NCBI RefSeq assembly: GCF_023715505.1
Contig: NZ_JAMBOH010000013.1
Location: 62,001-126,000 of the forward strand
Direction: 5' to 3'
Origin: Neobacillus cucumis
GTDB taxonomy: Bacteria > Bacillota > Bacilli > Bacillales_B > DSM-18226
DNA: 64,000 nucleotides
Numbering within the stretch: the stretch's first letter is position 1; the number at the start of each line of letters is the position of its first letter. Position numbers and translations under genes: made by a program. Under the pieces are notes generated by a model, which was not told where the DNA came from, did not search any database, and saw only the letters and a program-made list of their open reading frames with translations. Of this stretch, positions 52,427-62,863 are shown in pieces.

Positions 52427-53065
52427 ATGCTGCCTCGTTATCTTACTGTTAAACAGACAGGCGAACACGAGATTGCCATCCAAAGATCCCGATTTATTGC
52501 CCATTTAAAACGCGTTGAAACCGAAACGGAAGCGCAAGAGTTCATACAAACCATTAAGAAGCAGCATTGGGATGCTACTCATAATTGCTCAGCCTACTTG
52601 ATTGGCGAGCACGACCAAATCCAAAAAGCTAACGATGACGGTGAACCAAGCGGGACAGCCGGGGTACCGATTCTTGAGGTTTTAAAAAAACGAAAGTTAA
52701 AGGACACGGTCGTTGTTGTTACCCGCTACTTTGGCGGCATTAAATTGGGAGCCGGCGGTCTTATCCGTGCTTACGGCAAAGCCACTTCAGAAGGACTTGA
52801 GGCTGTGGGCATTGTTGAAAGAAGACTTTCCCGAATCATCCATGTGAAATTTGATTATACCTGGCTTGGGAAAATTGAAAAAGAATTGCGTGCCGCTGAT
52901 TATAAAATAAAAGAAATTCATTACTTAGATACTGTCGAGGTTGAAACATATGTAGACGAAGGTCAGGTCCAAGCCTTCAAGCTATGGATGACCGAACTGA
53001 CCAACGGCCAATGCACACTCGAATCAGGAAATAATGTTTATCTCGAAGAAGATCTGATCAGGTAA
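52427..53065 (+). CDS. yvyE: YvyE, YigZ/IMPACT-family protein
   Basis: A 212-residue protein of the UPF0029/IMPACT family. The N-terminal domain has WDATHNCSAYLIGEHD, DDGEPSGTAGVPIL and TRYFGGIKLGAGGLIRAYG; a ferredoxin-like DUF1949 domain forms the C-terminus. The family is linked to translation control and ribosome association, but the bacterial role is not settled. AAAGGAGA precedes the ATG. It is divergent from degS and followed by tagV as in B. subtilis. Confidence 0.93.
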   Translation: MLPRYLTVKQTGEHEIAIQRSRFIAHLKRVETETEAQEFIQTIKKQHWDATHNCSAYLIGEHDQIQKANDDGEPSGTAGVPILEVLKKRKLKDTVVVVTRYFGGIKLGAGGLIRAYGKATSEGLEAVGIVERRLSRIIHVKFDYTWLGKIEKELRAADYKIKEIHYLDTVEVETYVDEGQVQAFKLWMTELTNGQCTLESGNNVYLEEDLIR

Positions 53066-53173
53066 ATAGTATTATCTTAATGTCGATTATATTCTGATTC
53101 ACTATAAGGCACAATTGGGAAATTTTCTATAACCAAGCGTATTTAATTAGAACAGACAATTATTAACGAGAAT

Positions 53174-53220
53174 ATAAGACATAAGAAAGGACTCCCTTTG
53201 CCTTATGTCTTATATTTTTT
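53174..53220 (+). terminator. terminator of yvyE
   Basis: ATAAGACATAAG and CTTATGTCTTAT form a perfect 12-bp stem with an inner AAAGG/CCTTT pairing, then seven T. Confidence 0.92.
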
Positions 53221-53392
53221 TCACTTTTTTCAAGAAATAACGACAGTCTGTTGTACTCCAATCTGGGTTATTGACAAAATTTAAATACATTAATTCTACT
53301 AAAATAAATGATTGAATTAACTTATGGGAATGGTAAAATTAAATACGGTAAACTATTTTATGGTATTTCTATTTTCTAATAAGGAGACTTAT

Positions 53393-54379
53393 ATGATCCA
53401 AACAAGAATAAATCAGAAAAAAAGAAGAAGGTTCAGGCTAAAAAGATTTTTACTATTTGTTTTAATAGTTATGGTTCTCCCGACCGCATTTTACTTTGGA
53501 TTTGTTTCGTATAAAACATATAAAGCCACAGCAAAAACTTACTCCCAGCTAGAAAGGGGCAGTCATTCCGACTTAAGGGATAAAGAAGTTACCATTAGTA
53601 AGGATCCTATCTCCATTTTATTAATAGGTTTAGAGAATTATAGTACAAACTATAAAGGCGGACATACTGATTCCTTAATGGTAGCCACTTTTAATCCTGA
53701 ACTAAAAACAATGAAGTTGGTTAGTATTCCGAGAGATACCTATGTATATATTGACAAAAAAGGGAGAAAAGATAAAATCACCCATGCATATGGTGTTGGT
53801 GGTGCTGATGAAACCATTAAAGCGGTTGAAACCTTGTTGGATATTCCTATAGACTATTATGTTCAAGTAAACTTTAAGGGCTTTAAAGATGTTGTTAATG
53901 AACTTGGCGGGGTAAAAGTGAATGTACCATTTGATTTTTATGAACACTCTGACTCGACAGGCAAAAATATCTACTTTGAAAAAGGTCCTGCAAAATTAAA
54001 TGGAGAAAAGGCCTTAGCTTATGCAAGAATGAGGAAACAAGATCCCCGAGGTGATTTTGGAAGAAATGACAGACAAAAAGAACTTATAAAAGCTATATTG
54101 GATAAAGCTTCTTCACCAAATAATGTATTAAAGATAGATAAGATAGCTGAACGTTTAGAAAAGAATATTACTACGAACCTTACAATGAGTCAACCACTTT
54201 ACTTTTTTAAAAAATACAAGGGGTTTCCTTCTAAAAATATAGAGACCCTTAAAATTGCAGGCACAGATGATTATATCAATGATATCTATTACTTTATCCC
54301 TTCTGAAGAAAGCCTATCAGAGGTTCAAAAGCAGTTACAAACACATTTAGAATACAAGAAAGCGGAAAATAAAGAATAA
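53393..54379 (+). CDS. tagV: LCP-family wall teichoic acid ligase TagV
   Basis: LytR-CpsA-Psr phosphotransferase of 328 residues that attaches undecaprenyl-linked teichoic acid or related polymers to peptidoglycan. A basic start (KKRRRFRLKRF), one TM, then the LCP domain: LLIGLENYSTNYKGGHTDSL, VSIPRDTYVYID, and AYARMRKQDPRGDFGRNDRQ, carrying the Arg and Asp residues that bind the lipid pyrophosphate. The ATG at 53393 follows TAAGGAG; an upstream in-frame start has no such signal. It is convergent with tagO, the enzyme that starts the polymer. Confidence 0.9.
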   Translation: MIQTRINQKKRRRFRLKRFLLFVLIVMVLPTAFYFGFVSYKTYKATAKTYSQLERGSHSDLRDKEVTISKDPISILLIGLENYSTNYKGGHTDSLMVATFNPELKTMKLVSIPRDTYVYIDKKGRKDKITHAYGVGGADETIKAVETLLDIPIDYYVQVNFKGFKDVVNELGGVKVNVPFDFYEHSDSTGKNIYFEKGPAKLNGEKALAYARMRKQDPRGDFGRNDRQKELIKAILDKASSPNNVLKIDKIAERLEKNITTNLTMSQPLYFFKKYKGFPSKNIETLKIAGTDDYINDIYYFIPSEESLSEVQKQLQTHLEYKKAENKE

Positions 54380-54420
54380 AAAAAAACCTCCAAAGCAGGC
54401 TAACTTTGGAGGTTTTTTTA
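54378..54420 (+). terminator. terminator of tagV
   Basis: AACCTCCAAAG pairs with CTTTGGAGGTT around an 8-nt loop, followed by seven T. Confidence 0.9.
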
Positions 54421-54473
54421 TTCATAAATTGTCCAATTTAAATTGAATAAATTTTTTGTTCAATGGTAATAAT

Positions 54474-54506
54474 AAAAAAGAAAATGCATGTAATATGCAT
54501 TTTCCT
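54474..54506 (-). terminator. terminator of tagO
   Basis: GAAAATGCAT-ATTAC-ATGCATTTTC, then six T on the minus strand. Confidence 0.9.
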
Positions 54507-54511
54507 TTTTA

Positions 54512-55576
54512 TTAATGCTTGCCAGATAGTTTCCGGTACATTTTTAAGAAAGCTTTATTTCGTTCACTTACAATACCAACCAGTTCGGCGATAATGTGTA
54601 TGATGATGAACAAAACGACTAAAACAATTAAAGCTACCCATAATGTAACGGACTCTAAAAGAATGGCTGCAACACTAAATAATATCCCAAAACAATAAAT
54701 GATTAATACTGTGTTTCTATGTGATAACCCTAATTCCATAATCCGATGGTGAAGATGGGACTTATCTGGTGCACCGATGGGCTGTCGATTCATAATTCTT
54801 CTAATTATGGCAAAGGTGGTATCAAAAACTGGTACACCTAAGATAATTACTGGAATAATGATACTAAATAAGGTTACACTTTTATATAGCCCCAATAGGG
54901 ACATAATCGAAATGCAGTAACCTAAAAACAACGCACCTGTATCTCCCATAAATATTTTTGCCGGGTGAAAGTTGTAAAACAGAAAAGCAAGTGTACTTCC
55001 TAGTACAATAAGAGCTATGGTTAATATTAATCCTTTGCCAGAAAGAGCAGCAAGAAGACCTAAAGATGCGATACCAATTGAAGAAATTCCTGCGGCTAAA
55101 CCATCTAGACCATCAATTAAATTAATAGCATTTGTTATTCCAACTATCCAAAATATTGTTAAGGGATAGGAGAATAACCCCAAATCCATTCGGTCAACAA
55201 CAAATGGAATCGTTAAAAAATCTACTTTTAATCCCGAGCTGACAATTAAAAGAGCCACAAGAAGCTGTCCAGCAAATTTTACTTTTGCCGACAATTCATA
55301 TAAATCATCAAGAATTCCGATGATGATAATTAACACTGCCCCCACAGAAATCGTTAATATACGCTGGGAGTATAATCCGGAAACGAAATAACCTACAAAA
55401 ACACCGATAAAAATAGCGAGTCCACCCAAACGCGGCATAATTTTTTGGTGTACTTTTCTCTTGTTTGGTTTATCTGTTGCTCCAATTTTTATCGCAAGCT
55501 TCATTACAAATGGAGTAGCTATAAGCACAGTAACGAACGAAGCTACAAAAGCTAGGATGTTTTGTAGATTAAACAT
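54512..55576 (-). CDS. tagO: TagO, undecaprenyl-phosphate GlcNAc-1-phosphate transferase
   Basis: A MraY/WecA-family membrane enzyme of 354 residues, with about eleven TMs, that makes undecaprenyl-PP-GlcNAc, the first step of wall teichoic acid and related polymer synthesis. Family motifs: ATDKPNKRKVHQKIMPRLGG, the Asp-rich IGILDDLYEL, NLIDGLDGLAAGIS, MGDTGALFLGY, and the His-rich PDKSHLHHRIMELGLSH. TAAAGGAG precedes the ATG. Polymer genes to the right probably use its product. Confidence 0.95.
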   Translation of the reverse strand: MFNLQNILAFVASFVTVLIATPFVMKLAIKIGATDKPNKRKVHQKIMPRLGGLAIFIGVFVGYFVSGLYSQRILTISVGAVLIIIIGILDDLYELSAKVKFAGQLLVALLIVSSGLKVDFLTIPFVVDRMDLGLFSYPLTIFWIVGITNAINLIDGLDGLAAGISSIGIASLGLLAALSGKGLILTIALIVLGSTLAFLFYNFHPAKIFMGDTGALFLGYCISIMSLLGLYKSVTLFSIIIPVIILGVPVFDTTFAIIRRIMNRQPIGAPDKSHLHHRIMELGLSHRNTVLIIYCFGILFSVAAILLESVTLWVALIVLVVLFIIIHIIAELVGIVSERNKAFLKMYRKLSGKH

Positions 55577-55798
55577 TTATGAAATCTCCTTTATAGGTAG
55601 GATTATTTATATTTTTAACTACATGGAAAATTTAATACAAAGAAAAAAACACATGTTTTGGATTTATTACCCTTATACTTTCATTCAAAACCACGTTTAT
55701 TGTATCACTTTATTTCATTGATGACTAGGGAAAAATGTTTACCGAAGTTAACATTAACAGGAAAAGTGTCGAAATTAGGATTCTTTTGTTGAACAAAA

Positions 55799-55829
55799 TA
55801 AAAAAATCCCTCTCTAAAGAAAGGGATTA
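55799..55829 (-). terminator. terminator of the TuaG-like gene
   Basis: AATCCCT and AGGGATT form the stem; seven T follow on the minus strand, directly after the stop. Confidence 0.85.
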
Positions 55830-56579
55830 AGATTTTTTAATTGCGTGATATGCATAACCAGTAAATGAAATAATCGACTTTAGCAGCGAAAGCTTTTCAA
55901 TTTGTCTATATACCTGCCAATTTCTTTTCGCCGCCTTTAATTTATTGCTTGAAATCGATCCTTCTACCTTCCGATAGTAAGCCAATGCTTCATCTAAACC
56001 ATAGGCAATATACCCACGTTTTAATATATCCAGCCATAAGACAAAGTCTTGTCTAGTCCTAATGTTTACCATTTCGATTCTGCCGATCATTTCTTTATTT
56101 AAAACAACGGTTAGGCAGCCGATAATTGTATTTCTAAGTAATCCATTATAATCAATGGATTCAGGAACATGAACTATTTTACCTGTCCGAGTACCATCCT
56201 CTTTCATAATTTCATATCCAGTAAAGGCGAACGGTAAATTCCTCTCTTCCATAAATTTAATTTGCTTAGTTAACTTTTCGGGGTGCCAGAGATCATCACT
56301 ATCTAGAAAAGCAATATATTTTCCATTTGCAGCCTTAATTGCAGTATTTCTAGCAATCGCTGCACCACTATTGGTAGGAAGGTTAAGTAATCGAATTCGT
56401 TTATCAGAAACTGCAAACTCGTTGATAATCTTTACACTATTATCTGGTGATTGATCATTGACTAGAATCATTTCCCAATTTTTATACGTTTGTTCCTGTG
56501 CCGACTGAATTGTTTCGGCAATAAATTTTTCTGCTTTATAAACAGGAGTTATTATTGAAACTAGTGGTTGAGAACACAA
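55827..56579 (-). CDS. GT2 glycosyltransferase, TuaG/EpsJ-like
   Basis: A cytoplasmic family 2 glycosyltransferase of about 250 residues. The GT-A core has LVSIITPVYKAEKFIAE, NWEMILVNDQSPDNSVK and the DxD-type AFLDSDDLWHPEKL. The closest functional analogy is TuaG of teichuronic acid synthesis. The start is probably TTG at 56579, with AGGAGG 8 nt before it, rather than the GTG three codons earlier. It belongs to a cell-wall polysaccharide region with tagO and the flippase, but the donor sugar is unknown. Confidence 0.8.
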   Translation of the reverse strand: MCSQPLVSIITPVYKAEKFIAETIQSAQEQTYKNWEMILVNDQSPDNSVKIINEFAVSDKRIRLLNLPTNSGAAIARNTAIKAANGKYIAFLDSDDLWHPEKLTKQIKFMEERNLPFAFTGYEIMKEDGTRTGKIVHVPESIDYNGLLRNTIIGCLTVVLNKEMIGRIEMVNIRTRQDFVLWLDILKRGYIAYGLDEALAYYRKVEGSISSNKLKAAKRNWQVYRQIEKLSLLKSIISFTGYAYHAIKKS

Positions 56580-56678
56580 TATTCCCACCTCCTACTTATT
56601 TTCATTAATATTAAATTTTTAGCATCTATGTTCAGGTTAATTCCTTCGCATATTAACTTCTTCTTTCATCTATTGGCA

Positions 56679-57494
56679 TTACGAATGATTACGGTAGTTC
56701 AATTGCTCTTTTATCGCAGAATAATAAAAATTTAACGGACGATCTAATTCCTTAAATTTTTTCACAAACAAAGCAGTTAACATCAAAAATCCAATATAGG
56801 GTCCAAAAATTTCCTTAAATAGTGGTCCCTTGCTTTGAAAAGCTTTTAGATTGAGCCTAGACTCCTTTGAAGGTTTTGCATGGTATACAATTACTTGATT
56901 TATGTAGGATATGGTATATTCTTTTCTTAATAATTGACTTAATAGAATATTTTCCTCACCGCTAGGATATTTAGCCCCTAATCCAAATTCCTCATTAAAG
57001 ACTAAATCTTCCGTTTTTATTCTATCCAAACGAATAAAAATTTCTATGGATGATTTTTGAAATATTTGCCTGAAATTTAATTTTTCATTCGAAAAATCAG
57101 AGTACATTTTATAATATTGGTTCAAATTCGGATCAAAAATTTGAAAGCAAATAACATCACTTTTGGAATGGTTTTCCTGGAAGACATTTATCACAGATTC
57201 AAAAGCATTATCAGGGTACCAGCAGTCATCATCAGAAAAAGTGACAATGTCACCTGTAATAAATGGTATAGCGGCATTCCTAGCTTTCGAAAGACCCTTC
57301 TGACTTAATTTTACATGTTTAATAAATAGATTATCATTAAATGGTTCTATATTCCTTTCAACCATAGAATGATTATCCTGAGATACAACAATAATCTGAA
57401 GATTTTTATACGTTTGATTCTTAAGGCTTTCTAATAACCTAACGAGTTCTTTTTCCCTTGTACCAAGTGTCGGAATTATTATACTAAGATTCAA
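56679..57494 (-). CDS. GT2 glycosyltransferase, unknown specificity
   Basis: A 271-residue family 2 glycosyltransferase. The core has LSIIIPTLGTREKELVRLLE, KNLQIIVVSQDNHS, and the donor/metal motif VTFSDDDCWYPDNAFE; the C-terminal part is helical with a hydrophobic patch (GPYIGFLMLTALFVKKF) that may associate with the membrane. It starts with TTG at 57494, preceded by GAGGTGAG. It lies 99 bp upstream of the other GT2 gene on the same strand. AT-rich composition is stronger here than in the backbone, as is common for polysaccharide loci. Confidence 0.8.
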   Translation of the reverse strand: MNLSIIIPTLGTREKELVRLLESLKNQTYKNLQIIVVSQDNHSMVERNIEPFNDNLFIKHVKLSQKGLSKARNAAIPFITGDIVTFSDDDCWYPDNAFESVINVFQENHSKSDVICFQIFDPNLNQYYKMYSDFSNEKLNFRQIFQKSSIEIFIRLDRIKTEDLVFNEEFGLGAKYPSGEENILLSQLLRKEYTISYINQVIVYHAKPSKESRLNLKAFQSKGPLFKEIFGPYIGFLMLTALFVKKFKELDRPLNFYYSAIKEQLNYRNHS

Positions 57495-57731
57495 AGCCCG
57501 ATCTCACCTCATTATCTCTTTATGTGAAAAGACTTAATATGCATTATAGCAGATACATGTTATTAATAAAAACTTTCCAAGTTAAAACTATTAAACAAAA
57601 TTTCCAAAGACCTAGTTAAATATTCCCCTAAATTTCACTGCAGTTCATACAGGTTAAAGCTTTTCTTACTTAGAGGACCCATACACTGGATGTTCCTTCA
57701 CTTAAATCTTCTGCATGATTTTCCTAAATTG

Positions 57732-57779
57732 AAAAAAAGGGTCGACCTAAAAGTAAGAACTTTTAAGCCAACCCTTTTT
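57732..57779 (-). terminator. terminator of the autolysin gene
   Basis: Long imperfect stem AAAGGGTTGGCTTAAAAGT with ACTTTTAGGTCGACCCTTT, then TTTT on the minus strand. The rest of 57495-57731 shows nothing recognised. Confidence 0.8.
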
Positions 57780-57793
57780 AAAGGAAATGAAAA

Positions 57794-60700
57794 TTAATTT
57801 CTGCCAATTTCAGCGATATAATTTTCTGATCCAATCCCAACCCAGGCCATGGTATTACTAGAAGGAACATAAACTTGATACCATAAACCAGTAGAATCTT
57901 TAACATAATTATTAGTTGAGTCAAGAACAGCTCTGAGATAAGTACCATTGTCTAAATTGCCAATAATGGTGCCCCCAGGAGTACTGCGTATGTTTAATTT
58001 ACCACCCGACTGAATATTTTGAACCTGAAGCAAGTTATTGACATTTACATAATTTGCTGATATCCAGCCAACCGTTCCATTTACCGATACCTTATACCAC
58101 CCATTTTGATATCCCAATACCGTTATATTCGTGTTGGCTGATAAAGTGGTGATAATAGAATCAGACGTCGATGGGCCAGTTCTTAAATTCACTGATCCGG
58201 TTGTATTACCAATAATATTATCTGGATAAACTACCAAGGTAGAATTCGGTATATCTCTACCTGGCGTAGGAGGTGGAGTATTACTTTCAGGCAATACCGT
58301 TGCATTAGTATAGTCTGCAGAATTATATGCCAGCATCTTGTTCATCAATCCAGATATTTTTTCTGCCCAATCAAGATCTGTTGCGTACCTCACATTCATA
58401 CCTTTTAAATTTGGTGCCCCAGAGTACCATTTACCATCGCTATTCAGGTAGTTTTCCCTTACATACCATGCGACATAATCAATAGATTCGCTAAAGGATG
58501 GGAAATAGTAAGCTGAATCAAATGGTGAACTATCATATGCCCCAAATCCAAAAAGATTATGCTTTCAGTGGCTAGTCTCGAACGGCCCCAATTACTTTCA
58601 ACAAGTGAATGTGCTGCCATATATAGTGCGTTTACACCATATTTATTTTGTGCATTAATAAAAGACTGCCCATAACCAATTAAAGGACTATCCGGAACTA
58701 CGGACTTGATATAGCTATCAATTGTACCTGCTGTTACATATGATGCAAACCTTAGGTCTAACGATTTATACGGTGGAATAAAGGTTCCAACATAATTATC
58801 AGAAGTTGCAGTCCGCAAGTAAAACTTATCAGCAGGATCTTTTACGTACACATTCCCTTCTTTTAAGAAGGCTGGCGAAGGACCAACGTAGATTGTAGCA
58901 GTTACACTCCCCGGTTCACCCAAATAATGATAAAGTGTTCCGCTTTTGACCTGATAAAAATCCGGTCCATATGGAGCAGGACGCGCCGCCACTCTAAATC
59001 CTGTATCTTGGTCAAGTGTTAAGTTAAAGCGTGCGTTAGAGACATTTTCAAAATACTCAACAATTATTTCATGATATCCTTCAGTCAGTGAAAAACTTGC
59101 TGATTTTGCTGTCCCATTAGCTTCCGCACCATACCAGGCATCTACGACCAGCTTTCCATCAACCCATATTTTTGCCCCATCATCAAAGAAAGCATTTAAA
59201 ACATAATTACCAGCTTTATAATATGCTTTTTTCTTAAAACGTGCTGAAAATTCATCACTAGGAATCATGGGGCTTGGGGATTGATCTTTCCAATCAAAAT
59301 TCAAATCATTGATTTTTGTAGTAGAGTTCTTTCCGCCAATTACAACAGCATTTCCGGTTAATGATTTGTTTGGATAAATAAATCCGACCCATTGATCAGT
59401 ATAGTAATCGGAACTAAACGGTTCCAAAGCAAAACTAATACTGCTATCTCCCGTATTTTCATAATACTCAATATCAATCCAATGAATATTTTCCTGACCG
59501 GCTGGAACATTACTGCGGTTTTTAATATTTACTAGAACAGCATCTTCGTCTACCGAACCTTTCGTCCAGCGGTTTAATACTAGCTCACCATCAACGTAAA
59601 CCTTTACACCATCGTCAGCATTTGTTCGGATGATGTAATCCCCGGCATTAATCCGAGAAGAAGTTGAATATTTGGCACTGAATTGATCGGAATTTACTTT
59701 TCCCGGAATCGGGCTTCCAGTAGCATTATTTTCACTAAATTGGCCATTTACAGATGGTATTACTTTTGAATCAATAGGTGGTCCATCTAAGGAAGTATTA
59801 TTATAGTAATAAGCTACCCATGAATTAAACGGCACAATATTTGAGAAAATAGATGCTTTTCCAGCGTCCTCATAATAATTTGTTTCGATATTATGGTATC
59901 CAGTAGAAGCGTTTAGCCATAATGCTCTATCTGTTTGACCATCAGAAGCAGACATACGGTCAATAAGGGTTTGTCCATCGACGTTAACTTTTATGCCATC
60001 ATCCGCCAGCGTCTGAATAAAATAATTCCCGGCACTAAAATTAGCGGATTGATCAAAAAGCATCTTAAAGTTATCAACAGGAATGTCTTCAGATGGACTT
60101 CCAGTTCCCCAATTGTAATGAACTTGAGGGGAGGCGTTAAGGAAAAGGTTATTGTCCACTTGCTCATAATTCAATTCTGCATATGCAGTACCACTATTTT
60201 CGTAATATTGAACTTCAATCTGATGCAGACCGCTGGTTAGATTTACAAGTCCATAACGAATGTTTCCTGAACTATTAATCCATGAATCTATTATAGGAAC
60301 CCCGTCAACTAGCAATCTGACACCATCATCTGCCTTTAATTTAAAAAGGTATTTTCCAGGTACGGGGATGTCTAGTTGTTTTTTGAATTTGGCTGCGAAC
60401 ATGTCTGCAGGAATCGATTGCTGTGGAGTGCCATTTCCCCAATCAAACCGTAATTCAGGAATAGGCTTAGCAGAATTTTTACCGCCTAATATAATCGGAT
60501 TACCTGTGAAATCCAAATTTGGATAGATCTCAGCAAGCCAGCCATTTTCATCGTATGAAGTATTATATGGTTCAATAAAAAAATCTACTAAACTTGCGCC
60601 TGTGGCATCATAATAATCGACCTGAATCCAATGGATTTCCTTTTCGCTAGCAGGAACATTTTCTCGATCTTTAACCTCAAGTTTAATAGCCTCTTCCGTC

Positions 60701-62538
60701 TTACCATCATTCGCCTTCCATTTATCTATGACAAGCTTACCGTCCACATAGATTCTCATCCCATCGTCAGATCGACTGCGCAAAATATATTGACCTGCAG
60801 TTAAGCGTTTGGCCGTTGTATATTTCGCCGAGAAGTTGTCTTTCGGTATTCCGGATGCAGGACTATTGATGCCAATATTCTCAGTCAATTTCTTCAATGA
60901 ACCAACTGGTGAAATTATTTTGGCTGCAGTTGGATTTCCTTGTAAATTATTATTAGGATAATAATAAGCTAGCCAATGATCCAAAGGGACGATATCTGAA
61001 TAAACAAAAGCTTGACCGGTCCCTTCATAATAGTGGGTCTTTACGGTATGTGGCCCTTGATTTACGTTTAACCATAATGCTTGGTTAATAGATCCATTGG
61101 AAGGTGTCCATCTGTTTATTTTCGAATTATTATCGATTTCAACTTTCACACCATCATCAGCTATGGTTTGTAAAAAGTAATCCCCTGCTTGATAATCCCT
61201 TGATTGATCAAAAGTCGCAGAAAAGTAATCTTTTGAAATATTTGCCGGGTTTCCGTATCCCCAATTATAGTGAACTGTATTTGTTTTCACATTTAATACA
61301 GAATTCGGGGTTTGAAAATAATTGAGCTTTAATTTAGCAAGACCAGTATTTTCATAATACTCAACTTTTACTTTATGAATACCCTCTGAAAGAAGGACTT
61401 TCCCCTCTTTAAGAACTGCTGATCCCGGGCCCCAAGAATTGAGTACCAGTTTGTCATCCACAAAAATTCTAAAACCATCATCACTATACGTTTGAAATGT
61501 ATAATAGCCTTTATGAAAGAAATCAGACTTTGTAAACCTAGCGGTATAACGATCATTTGGAATTAACGGATGAGGAGAATGGGAACCCCAATCAAAATTC
61601 AAACTCGAAAATTGCTTCGCAGAGTTGGTACCTCCCAAAATAATAGGAGACCCATTAAAATTAAGGTTTGGGTAAATTTCACCTACCCAAGTATTTTCGT
61701 AAGTATGATATGGCTCCACAAAAAAATCAAGCTGACTGCCGCCTGATCCGTCATAATAGTCTACGTCAATCCAATGGACGTCCTTTTCCCCCGGAGCGGC
61801 ATTTACTCTATCATTAATATCAAGCTTTACCGCATCTTCGGTTTTAGCATCACTGGGTTTCCAATGATCCAAGACAAGTTTTCCGTCTAAATAAACTCTA
61901 ATTCCATCATCTGACCGGCTGCGAAATATATATTGCCCCGCAGGCAACCTTTTTGCGGTTGAATATTTTGCAGAAAAATTATCTTTTGGTATGCCTGAGA
62001 CAGGGCTGCTTAAACCAAGATTTTGAGTTAATCGTTTTAATTTCCCAGATGGTGCAATAACCTTTGCCGCCGTTGGAATTCCTTGCAAGTTGTTATTGGG
62101 ATAATAGTAGGCTAGCCAATGATCAAAGGGAACAATATCAGAATATAAGGCTGCTTGTCCCCCGCCTTCATAGTATTCTGTTTTTACAGAATGCGCACCC
62201 TCACTAACATTTAGCCATAGTGAACGATCAACTGTACCAGATGTTGAAGCCCAGCGATTAATTTTATAATTTCCATCTGTAATGACTCTTACTCCATCAC
62301 TAGCAAGTGTTTGGATAAAATAGTCACCAGCACTATAAGTACCTGATTGATCAAATAATCCTCTAAAATTATCTTTAGGGACATTATTTGCTGGACTGCC
62401 GTAACCCCAATTATAATGAACGGTGTTTGTTTTTTGAGTATAATCAAACCCAGCTGCTTTAACACATGGTGAGAAATATAGCAATGAACAAGCAGTAATT
62501 CCTGTGGCGATAATTGTATTAAGTTTTAAAGACCTCAA
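57794..62538 (-). pseudogene. giant secreted glucosaminidase with nine PA14-like modules and SH3 domains, one frameshift
   Basis: Two frames (62538-58459 and 58399-57794) are one gene. At 58563-58565 the coding strand reads GCCACTGAAAGC; one more A restores TEKHNLFGFGAYDSSPFDSA and the frame then runs to 57794, about 1,581 residues. Layout: signal peptide (1-28); three triplets of PA14-like modules with a period of about 382-384 residues (VHYNWG marks each triplet; DDGxxVxxDGxxxxxxW recurs in each module); a GH73-type glucosaminidase domain with catalytic Glu in AAHSLVESNWGRS; then two SH3_3 domains (NLRTGPSTSDSIITTL; LNIRSTPGGTIIGNLD). It resembles LytD-like autolysins with an unusually large carbohydrate-binding front. 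The frameshift may be real, phase variation, or an error. Confidence 0.85.
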
Positions 62539-62863
62539 TATTATAAAAAAACTCCTTTCCTATAAAATTATTTAACTATCATTTTTCAAAATGTTACCAA
62601 GGTAATATTATCATAATTACCGACAAAATCTAACAATTTCTTACAATATTTTATTGGAAATAGGCTGATAGTTCGAGAAAAAGACAGATAATTTTTAGAA
62701 CATAAAGTATTTATTAGTAATTTTCTATATCTCTCATTATCAAAATCCGTATATGTATTATTTATTATCATGAAAGGAAACCATATAAATGTTTACCTTG
62801 ATTTGTGTTTGATGTATTCTTTTAATGATTTAAATTTTATCGAATAAAGAAGGTGTATAGATT
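62539..62863. other. gene-free divergent region between autolysin and flippase
   Basis: About 325 bp of AT-rich DNA that must hold both promoters. I see no clear sigma-A box pair, operator or RNA gene in it. Confidence 0.5.
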
